A DNA stretch of 21,610 bases from a virus. The position numbers and the translations under genes are program-made. The DNA lies in IMG/VR virus record IMGVR_UViG_3300045996_001312, positions 1 through 21,610 of that record, one strand, 5' to 3'. This document shows positions 13,816 to 20,338 of this stretch, piece by piece (positions within the stretch are counted from its first letter, which is position 1; the number at the start of each line of letters is the position of its first letter). The notes under the pieces are model-generated. The model was not told the DNA's origin. It did not search any database and worked only from the letters and a program-made list of their open reading frames with translations.

Positions 13816-14469
13816 ATGGCGTCTCTCGCGGATCAACTTTATTTCCAACGTTACGGTACTGCGCCGCTGCAAGGCTTGTCGGGACTCCCCGGCGCAAACG
13901 ACCCTTTTATCGCCTCTGCCCTAATTACCCCCTACGCCCAGCGGTCTAAAGAGCAGCACAACGCGATTAACTCAGCGAACGTGACGGCCAGCGGGGTGAA
14001 GGCTCCACAGTACCAATCCGCGCAGACCCAACAGCAATGGGGTCAGCCTCAACAGCCCCAAGGCCCGATGGTCAACATCAGTAAGAACACTGGTGGAACG
14101 CAGGACGCTTGGTACGCCCGCGCAGGATCGCCGGGTATCGCGCAGCCCCAGAATCAAACTCCCCCTCGCGGCACCCCCAACTACGGCTACCAACCGCCGC
14201 GCTCAGCCGGACAGTCTCCTTGGGGCGGGCAGTATGGCATGTCGGGAATGTCTGGCGGAATGGGCAACTTCTTCGGTGGGATGGGGAACTTCTCCTCCCC
14301 GATGTCTGGCATGGGTGGCTTCCCCCAACAGCGCCAGCAAAGCGCGCCGGGTGGAACTCCTGGCAGCATGAACACCACCCCGACGCCACAGAGAACCCGC
14401 CCCCCGGCCCTCTCGCAGAACTTCAACAACATGTTGTATTTCCCGATGGCGAAGCAGCAGTACTACTAA
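13816..14469 (+). CDS. Gln/Pro/Gly-rich low-complexity virion-block protein
   Basis: 217 residues, ATG directly after the previous stop, with GGAGG at 13803-13807. The first 50 residues look ordered (LADQLYFQRYGTAPL, ANDPFIASALITPYAQRS). From about 65 on it is Gln-, Pro- and Asn-rich, then Gly/Met/Phe-rich (GMSGMSGGMGNFFGGMGNF near 141-159), ending with an ordered-looking NNMLYFPMAKQQYY. No enzymatic motif is visible. Such composition suggests a flexible virion protein; the aromatic/Gly part might self-associate. The family was not recognised. Other-frame open stretches across this gene are shadows, because this frame alone joins both neighbours cleanly and carries the ribosome site. Confidence 0.7.
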   Translation: MASLADQLYFQRYGTAPLQGLSGLPGANDPFIASALITPYAQRSKEQHNAINSANVTASGVKAPQYQSAQTQQQWGQPQQPQGPMVNISKNTGGTQDAWYARAGSPGIAQPQNQTPPRGTPNYGYQPPRSAGQSPWGGQYGMSGMSGGMGNFFGGMGNFSSPMSGMGGFPQQRQQSAPGGTPGSMNTTPTPQRTRPPALSQNFNNMLYFPMAKQQYY

Positions 14470-14473
14470 AAAT

Positions 14474-14493
14474 TAGGACTTAGGACTAAGACT
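14474..14493 (+). promoter_or_regulatory. TAGGACTAAGANT start leader with a duplicated TAGGACT heptamer
   Basis: TAGGACT at 14474-14480 is followed at once by TAGGACTAAGACT (14481-14493), which abuts the ATG at 14494. The 24-base gap between the two low-complexity genes is almost wholly made of this element. Confidence 0.55.
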
Positions 14494-15198
14494 ATGGCTC
14501 CAGCACGTACTTTCGGCGCTCCCTCAGGCAACGCGACATATGGACGCGGAGGCGGGGCTTTCCAGAACCCCGGCGACCCGTCACAAGGCGGTCCTAACTA
14601 CGTAGACGCACGCACTCCCGGTATGGGTGGCATGGGTGGGTATGGTCAAGCGGGCATGTCTTTTGCGGGCGGCGGAGGAGGTCTTATGCCTCCTTCTGGC
14701 GGCGGGGGAATGATCCAGGGCGGCGCGCCTTCCTTCCAGAACTTGGGAGCCGGCGGAATGGGCGGCACGGAACAGGGCGGTATGTCCAACGTCCAGTCCC
14801 TTCTCTCACGTACACCTTGGGGGATCTCCCCGTGGACCGGGAACACCCAAATGACCGGGCGCGATAACTCCTCCTTCCGTGAAGGCGGCAGTTCGGACGG
14901 CAGCGGGCAAGGAATGTGGGGCGCGGGGTTTAACTTCCTCAAGAACCACCCCCTGGCGGCAATGCTGTTCGGCGGCGGCCCTATGGGTATGGGGCAGTTA
15001 CAGGCAATGGGCGTTCCGATGGCCGGTCCCCGTCAACCTTCGCCGCAAATGGGCGCGGGTGGAGTTGGCCGTCAAAGCATTCCCATGCAGTCTTTGGAAG
15101 GCGGGCAGGGCGGCGGTGGCGGAGATGCCCTAAGTATGCTCCTCCAAGGCATGGGCCAAATGCCGGGTAACTTCTACGGGCGGACACGTGGAAGGTAA
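14494..15198 (+). CDS. Gly/Met-rich low-complexity virion-block protein
   Basis: 234 residues, ATG at 14494 behind the duplicated leader. About a third is Gly, with many Met, Gln and Ser: GMGGMGGYGQAGMSFAGGGG near 43-62 and GGGGMIQGGAP soon after. A middle section, SNVQSLLSRTPWGISPW (about 98-114), and NFLKNHPLAAMLFGGGPMGM (about 147-166) look more ordered; the latter could be a short membrane-active or amphipathic helix. The end is MLLQGMGQMPGNFYGRTRGR. I do not recognise a family. It resembles its neighbour in composition and may be a diverged relative or a partner. It is placed just before the nozzle-like gene, so it is probably a tail or ejected virion protein. Confidence 0.68.
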   Translation: MAPARTFGAPSGNATYGRGGGAFQNPGDPSQGGPNYVDARTPGMGGMGGYGQAGMSFAGGGGGLMPPSGGGGMIQGGAPSFQNLGAGGMGGTEQGGMSNVQSLLSRTPWGISPWTGNTQMTGRDNSSFREGGSSDGSGQGMWGAGFNFLKNHPLAAMLFGGGPMGMGQLQAMGVPMAGPRQPSPQMGAGGVGRQSIPMQSLEGGQGGGGGDALSMLLQGMGQMPGNFYGRTRGR

Positions 15199-15200
15199 CC

Positions 15201-17516
15201 GTGGCGATTGCCTCGAAATTTGACTCCCTACAGTTTGAAAAATTAGAGCTACCGTTCGACAAGATCGAATCGGAACTCTCCCCAACTCCGCGCATCGTCG
15301 AGGGGTTGAATACTTACGTTACGACAGGCGGTTCTCTGGCGCGGCGGCCCGGTACCTCTGGGATGACGAATGGGCTTTTCGCGGCGGGGTATCGGTGTGA
15401 CCGTTTATGGCTTTACCAAACCCTAGACAATCCACCGAAACTCTACCTCATCGCGTCGATGCACAACTTCAACACCGGCTTCTGGGAGTTGTGGTATCAG
15501 CGTTTGTCGTCCTCCCCCGGTACGTGGACGATCTTCCCTTCCCTCCGCTCGATTAACTCCTCCGAACGGGCGCATGAAGGCGTTCCGGCGCGGGGGAAAT
15601 TCTACGCCAAGGGGTACCCGAATATCTCCACTACGGAGACTTTAGGGACGGTGCAGTTTGATGGATCACCGGGTACGCCAGCGGTTCGTGTTTGGGGAGC
15701 ACTAGGTCCGACGACCCCGGCGCGAATTCGTGGGGCGATTACCTACTCCACGGCATCGATTAACGACTCGACTACCGCGCTGACTGTCTCCCCGGCGGCG
15801 GCTCCTGCGGGCTTTCCTGCGGCTCCATTTACCGCGCAGTTGGATTTCGAGCAGGTTACGGTAACGTCAATCGGCGGCGGCACTAACTGGACGATTGTGC
15901 GCGCGCAGAACGGGACTACCGCAGCCGCCCACGCAAACGGGACGCTTGTACTCTGGCGGAATTGGACTGCATCAGCGCATCAAGTTACCGTTAACCTCTT
16001 CTGGCGCTACTCCTACTGTTACAAAACTGTTACAGGACAGTACACCAATCGTGCGCCAGAAGAAACAAACCCCGATCTTCTACCCAATTCCACGGGCGCA
16101 TTTAAAGACCTCTGCCCGGAAATCACCGTCCAGGGTCACGCGGATACTACTAACTTCCCGACTATCTCGATTCTGCGTACCTGCGACGGCGGGGGTACGT
16201 ACTTCCTTCTCGAAGAAATCACCAACACTGGCGCGGGCAATATCACCTACCGCGACGACAGCCTTGGTTCCGGCGCGTCGGGGCTTACGCAAAACGACCC
16301 CATCCCGGATGTCGTTCTCAACACCTTCTCGCTAACCCCGAACCTCACCTCCAATTCCCCGCCCCCGTCCGTCATCGCGCCGGAAGTAGTCGGCGTTAAC
16401 CAAATCGCGCCCAGCACCCCGTGCGTCTACTACGCCTCCCGAATCTGGTACGGCATCGGTAACATCGTCTTCTACTCCTCCAATGAGGAATTACCCATTG
16501 GCGTCCCGGAAGAGTCCTTCCCCTCGGGGCTAACCGGGAATTTCTACCGCTTCCAGGACCCGGTTACGAACCTCGTAGACACGGGCGATGCGCTTTTCAT
16601 CATGACTCTGAAAGGCGCGTATATCATCACCGGCACTACGAAGGACACCTTCAACCTGCGCCCGATCTACGACCAGATGGGGCATCCGTACAATAACTCC
16701 CGCGCGGTTGTCCGCTACAAGAACTCCATCGCCTTCCTAACCAACGACTACAAAGTAGCAACCATCATCGAGTCCAACGAACCGGAGTTCATTTCGGACC
16801 CCCTGGAAAGCGACCTAGTAGACGACATCGTTGACGGCGCGGAAGTAGACATGAAGTACTGGGCCGATCTCGACAAGGAATGGCTGGTCATGTTCTCCCA
16901 CCGGAAGGACGACACCTCCCTTTCCCGCCAGCGCATGTACAACACCAAGCTGGCGAAGAATCACAACAAACCGTTCTGGGCCACGCCTTGGGATATCCCA
17001 ACAACTGCTGCCGTTGCGGGGCGCGCTTCAGAAGACACTTCGCAGACGAAGCTAATCATGGCGCTATTCGACAATGACACGAACACAACGCGCTTTGTGG
17101 AACTCGACCTCGCCACCTTCACGGACGACGCGCCGGCTGGGGAACGCGGGTACGGATACCACTTCACCACACACCTACAACAAAACCCGGCGGGCAATCA
17201 CCTGAATAACCTCGCCGTGGACAGCCAAGTTAGCGATCTAAATAACATGATCCTGGAGCGGAAGGTGTTCGACGATGAGGAAGACCCCGAGTTAGTCTAC
17301 TACCTAGACGACACGTGGACGGACCCTATTACTCCGCCCGCCGCCAACGGTCCACCCCGCCGCGAGCAATCCAAGGGCTACAAAACCCTCTACTTCCAGG
17401 TAAACACCGTCTGTAACCGGGCCGCAGTAACCGTCTCCTCCCCCGACGACCAGGATAACGTCCCGGCGCAGATTGAGACTCTTACTTGGGTGTTCCAGCC
17501 AGGCGGAGGGGCCTAG
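15201..17516 (+). CDS. Tail nozzle/hub-like protein
   Basis: 771 residues from GTG 15201, with GGAAGG at 15190-15195 as ribosome site. The N-terminus has IVEGLNTYVTTGGSLARRPGTS (around 32-53), the pattern of T7 gp12-type nozzle and P22 gp10-type hub proteins, where a conserved N-G and RPG(T) mark follows an early strand. The rest is beta-rich with propeller-like strands: LWLYQT near 70, YYASRIWYGIGNIVFYSSNEE around 408-430, GDALFIMTLKGAYIITGTT at about 462-480, and NSIAFLTNDYKVATI. These proteins close the short tail and open for DNA exit. Position after two adaptor-like proteins and before fibre genes agrees. Length is close to T7 gp12 (794). The assignment is by pattern and order, with moderate to good confidence. 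Confidence 0.75.
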   Translation: MAIASKFDSLQFEKLELPFDKIESELSPTPRIVEGLNTYVTTGGSLARRPGTSGMTNGLFAAGYRCDRLWLYQTLDNPPKLYLIASMHNFNTGFWELWYQRLSSSPGTWTIFPSLRSINSSERAHEGVPARGKFYAKGYPNISTTETLGTVQFDGSPGTPAVRVWGALGPTTPARIRGAITYSTASINDSTTALTVSPAAAPAGFPAAPFTAQLDFEQVTVTSIGGGTNWTIVRAQNGTTAAAHANGTLVLWRNWTASAHQVTVNLFWRYSYCYKTVTGQYTNRAPEETNPDLLPNSTGAFKDLCPEITVQGHADTTNFPTISILRTCDGGGTYFLLEEITNTGAGNITYRDDSLGSGASGLTQNDPIPDVVLNTFSLTPNLTSNSPPPSVIAPEVVGVNQIAPSTPCVYYASRIWYGIGNIVFYSSNEELPIGVPEESFPSGLTGNFYRFQDPVTNLVDTGDALFIMTLKGAYIITGTTKDTFNLRPIYDQMGHPYNNSRAVVRYKNSIAFLTNDYKVATIIESNEPEFISDPLESDLVDDIVDGAEVDMKYWADLDKEWLVMFSHRKDDTSLSRQRMYNTKLAKNHNKPFWATPWDIPTTAAVAGRASEDTSQTKLIMALFDNDTNTTRFVELDLATFTDDAPAGERGYGYHFTTHLQQNPAGNHLNNLAVDSQVSDLNNMILERKVFDDEEDPELVYYLDDTWTDPITPPAANGPPRREQSKGYKTLYFQVNTVCNRAAVTVSSPDDQDNVPAQIETLTWVFQPGGGA

Positions 17517-17536
17517 TTGAGAAACGATTATCACTT

Positions 17537-17782
17537 ATGCGTAGAATATTCATCCTATTCTCCGCAAGCTGTCTATCTGCCCAGTCGCTTACAGACGATT
17601 TGCGGGAACGGTTAGTAACGTTTGAGGAGCACTGGCATATCTTCGTCATGAAATACGCCGGATGCAAAGACCTACACTCTCCAATAAGTGAAGGTAATTG
17701 TATCCACGCGAACTCCAAGATTGATTATGTGGAGTGGAATAAGGCCCGAGACGCGGCTAAGAAACTCTTCGACCTGAAATGA
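17537..17782 (+). CDS. Small exported protein
   Basis: 81 residues from ATG 17537; the frame is open further upstream to TTG 17486, inside the nozzle-like gene. The ATG is preferred because the protein then starts with a clean signal peptide: MRR, the hydrophobic IFILFSASCLSA, then QS. Cys11 sits in SASC, a poor lipobox, so lipoprotein processing is possible but not convincing. The mature part is polar and helical (LTDDLRERLVTFEEHWHIF) with Cys43 and Cys54 that could form a disulfide after export. The stop overlaps the next ATG (ATGA). Possible roles include an envelope-active infection or exclusion factor, or an outer spanin partner; none is shown. Confidence 0.6.
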   Translation: MRRIFILFSASCLSAQSLTDDLRERLVTFEEHWHIFVMKYAGCKDLHSPISEGNCIHANSKIDYVEWNKARDAAKKLFDLK

Positions 17783-18792
17783 AACAATCCGTACATTCCG
17801 ACGAAACACGTAACTTCCTAATCGACCGGATGCTGAACACCTCGCAGACGGCGGAGGGGTCAGTTGTGCCTCCCCAGCAGCGGGCGTCGATGCGCGTTCC
17901 GGTGGTCAAACGTCTGGCGATTGCGAAACAAACGTCTTTCTTCGGCGGTACGGAGTTTGTGCTGGTGTGGTTGGAGCCCGACGAGCCCAATATCAACATT
18001 GCGCAGTACAATATCCTTGTCTACGGCCTGGTGGATACGGACACCCCCAGCCTCTCCGTAAGCGCGCCCCAGTCCCCGGCCACCGTCCGCCTAACCGCCG
18101 AACTCGCCACGCGCGTCACCTTCGTCGTCCAAACCCAACTTACCTCAGGTCTAGTCTGCCCCCTAGACATCGCGCCATCATGCACCGGGATCGTCTCCAG
18201 CGCGGGCCTAATAGCCGCCGACATCCCGAATAACTCCATCGCGATTAACAAAATCCAGACTTCCACGCCCTTCAATGTCTTCACCTGGGACGCGGGCGGG
18301 AATCCTGCCAGCACCCCGGCAAGCGCCCTCGGAGACTATGTAGAAGGAAACTCCAACCTTACAACTGCCGGCGCGGTCCCGTTCGTCATCTCCTCGGGTG
18401 AACTTACCCAAGACGCGGCGAACCTCTTCTGGGATAACTCCACAAACCGCTTGGGCGTCGGCACAAACACCCCCTTAAGCACCCTCCAGACGGGCGGCAG
18501 CTTCGGGGCGTTCTACCAAGCCATATCCACCTCCACCGCCGCCGGGAACGCCGTCACCTACTACGCAGACGCCACCGGGGGTAACGTAGACTTATCCCTC
18601 CCTGTCGCCGCCACCGTAGACTCCCGCGTTTACACGCTGAAAAAGACAGACGCCTCGGGTAACACCGTCGGATTCCTCCCGAACGGCGCAGAAACCATCG
18701 ACGGCGCGCCAAGTCTATCTACCACAACACAATACGAAGGATGGACTATCCAAGCCTCCGCAGGTAACTGGTACATAATAGGCCGCTTCTAA
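17779..18792 (+). CDS. Tail fibre-like protein
   Basis: 337 residues, ATG overlapping the previous stop (ATGA). Residues about 57-122 (SFFGGTEFVLVWLEPD; TRVTFVVQTQL) form a beta-rich N-terminal domain that may attach to the tail. The C-terminal half has features widely seen in phage fibres: LFWDNSTNRLGVGTNTPL at 216-233, then the terminal module YTLKKTDASGNTVGF (285-299), ETIDG (305-309), YEGWTI and NWYIIGRF at the very end. These form the receptor-proximal end of many fibres. No endosialidase-type or S74 chaperone domain follows, since the protein ends just after this module. It likely helps bind the host surface, alone or with the repeat protein at 9490. Confidence 0.78.
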   Translation: MKQSVHSDETRNFLIDRMLNTSQTAEGSVVPPQQRASMRVPVVKRLAIAKQTSFFGGTEFVLVWLEPDEPNINIAQYNILVYGLVDTDTPSLSVSAPQSPATVRLTAELATRVTFVVQTQLTSGLVCPLDIAPSCTGIVSSAGLIAADIPNNSIAINKIQTSTPFNVFTWDAGGNPASTPASALGDYVEGNSNLTTAGAVPFVISSGELTQDAANLFWDNSTNRLGVGTNTPLSTLQTGGSFGAFYQAISTSTAAGNAVTYYADATGGNVDLSLPVAATVDSRVYTLKKTDASGNTVGFLPNGAETIDGAPSLSTTTQYEGWTIQASAGNWYIIGRF

Positions 18793-18799
18793 GTTGTTG

Positions 18800-18822
18800 A
18801 CTCATAAATAGTAAAATAGAGT
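18800..18822 (+). promoter_or_regulatory. Promoter-like AT core (boundary element 5) before the ejection-protein block
   Basis: ACTC (18800-18803) and GAGT (18819-18822) enclose ATAAATAGTAAAATA; TAAAAT is at 18812-18817. GTAAAATAG is identical to the core of element 1. A TTGACT at 18797 is only nine bases upstream of TAAAAT, so it is not a proper minus-35 for it. GGAAGG at 18824-18829 is the ribosome site for the ATG at 18836. Confidence 0.45.
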
Positions 18823-18835
18823 AGGAAGGCTATAA

Positions 18836-20338
18836 ATGGGGTTCTTCGACGACAACGGTTGGGTTAGAAACGGACTGGCGACGCAGGTTGCCCACGCGGA
18901 TAATGACTACTTCAATAATCAGGCGCGGTATGACCAGTTAGTAAACGACATACGCGGGATGTCCGTTGACCCGGCTCAATGGATGCAGCAGAACGTCGGC
19001 TACCCGCAGATGTCGCAGTTGGGGGAACGTTTATCCCAGTTTGACCCTACGTCGATCATGGCGCAGTCCGGGCAGTTCATGACCCCCGGAATGCAGCAGT
19101 CGTTAGAGCAGATGTTGTCGGGCGGGATGGCGGGGTATAACCAGGGCCAGGGGATGAACCAGAACCTGGGGAACCTCGGGCAGCAGACCCAGGCCCCGCT
19201 CTGGCAGACGGCGAACCAGGGCTTCCAGGGCGGCGGGTGGACTCCTCAGTACCAGCAGGCTTTCGACTCTCTGGGCGGAATGATGAACCCTGCGACGAAC
19301 CCCACGTTGGCAACTCAAATGGGCGCGGGGCAAGGACTCCTCCAGTCCGGAGGCCAGGACCCGTTTACACAGGCGATGCAGCAGTTCGCTCAACAGGGCG
19401 TGGCAGGTGGCGGGCAGACTCCGCAAAGCCAGACTCTAGGGAACGTCGGCGCGCAGATTCTCGGGAATAACCCTCTAATGTCCGGCGGGCAGGCTGCGTC
19501 GATGGCCGCGAACCAAGCCGGCACAGACACCCGTAACGCCGCCGAAGCGATGATGCAGAAGGCCGTCTCCCGTGGCGCGGCTCCCGGTTCCGTAGTCGCA
19601 TCCGGCATGGGGAACGAAGTAATGGCCGACTTCGCGGACCAGATGTCGCAGAACCAGTCGAAGGCGATCATGGATGCGCTGTTCGGCCAGCAGCAGCTTG
19701 GTTTGCAGCAGTGGAATCAGGCGGCGGGGATGCTCGGGGAGTCTGGGCAGTTACAGAACCAGAATTTGAACACCTACGGACAGATGGGCCTCGGTGCCGG
19801 CGCACAGGCTAACGAACGCATGGGCCTCGGGGCGCAGTTGCTGGGTAACACCAACCAACTCCAACTCGGCGGCGTAAACGCAATGGGCAACATCATGGGT
19901 AACCAGAACCAATACGCACTGGGGCTGGGGAACTTGGCGTCTCAGACGGGCATGAATCAGGTCGGCGCGCAGAATCAGCAGTTCGATAACAACCTGAATA
20001 ACTCGGCGTTCTTGCAAGGGCTGTACAACCAGGGATTCCAGAATGACTTAGCGTCGGGGCAACTCGGCGTGCAGCGTGGGAATTCTCTGATTCAGGGAAT
20101 GTTGGGGGGCCAGCAGAACCAGCAGGGCTTCATCAACGGTATGAACAACATGTACAACAACCAGGTGACTAACCCCATGCAGCAGTTCTTGCAATTCCCG
20201 CAGAACGCAGCGTTGACGGCTTTGGGCGCGCGGGTTGGGGGAGTTCCGGTTGGGCAGGGTGGAGCGAATCAGGGACTACTCGGGAAGATTGGTCAAGTCG
20301 GCGGAATGGTCGGAGGATTAGCGGGGATGTTCATCTAA
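18836..20338 (+). CDS. Gln/Asn/Gly-rich protein, candidate DNA-ejection (internal virion) protein
   Basis: 500 residues, ATG at 18836 six bases after GGAAGG. The first 60 residues look ordered (GFFDDNGWVRNGLATQVAHADNDYF; ARYDQLVNDIRGM). The remainder is dominated by Gln, Asn, Gly, Met and Ala, with irregular repeats of the form LG-N, QNQ and GQ. A more regular helical part occurs near 230-290 (NAAEAMMQKAVSRGAAPG; MADFADQMSQNQSKAIMDAL). The C-terminus is Gly-rich and hydrophobic (GLLGKIGQVGGMVGGLAGMFI), which could insert in membranes. Podovirus ejection proteins are often Gln/Ala-rich, poorly conserved and located after the tail genes, so the role is inferred from place and composition. The stop overlaps the next ATG by one base. 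Confidence 0.7.
   Translation: MGFFDDNGWVRNGLATQVAHADNDYFNNQARYDQLVNDIRGMSVDPAQWMQQNVGYPQMSQLGERLSQFDPTSIMAQSGQFMTPGMQQSLEQMLSGGMAGYNQGQGMNQNLGNLGQQTQAPLWQTANQGFQGGGWTPQYQQAFDSLGGMMNPATNPTLATQMGAGQGLLQSGGQDPFTQAMQQFAQQGVAGGGQTPQSQTLGNVGAQILGNNPLMSGGQAASMAANQAGTDTRNAAEAMMQKAVSRGAAPGSVVASGMGNEVMADFADQMSQNQSKAIMDALFGQQQLGLQQWNQAAGMLGESGQLQNQNLNTYGQMGLGAGAQANERMGLGAQLLGNTNQLQLGGVNAMGNIMGNQNQYALGLGNLASQTGMNQVGAQNQQFDNNLNNSAFLQGLYNQGFQNDLASGQLGVQRGNSLIQGMLGGQQNQQGFINGMNNMYNNQVTNPMQQFLQFPQNAALTALGARVGGVPVGQGGANQGLLGKIGQVGGMVGGLAGMFI

Noticed and set aside
14109-14483. 124-residue plus-strand alternative frame in the Gln/Pro/Gly-rich gene
   Set aside because: The frame 13816-14469 joins both neighbours exactly and has a GGAGG site; the alternative starts inside it and has typical frame-shadow composition.
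15895-16335. 146-residue plus-strand frame inside the nozzle-like gene
   Set aside because: It is Ser/Thr/Arg/Pro-rich with no motif, lies entirely inside a 771-residue frame with good propeller-like sequence, and lacks a ribosome site.
18797-18817. Classical sigma-70 promoter with TTGACT and TAAAAT
   Set aside because: The spacing is 9 bases rather than about 17, so TTGACT cannot serve as the minus-35 of this box.
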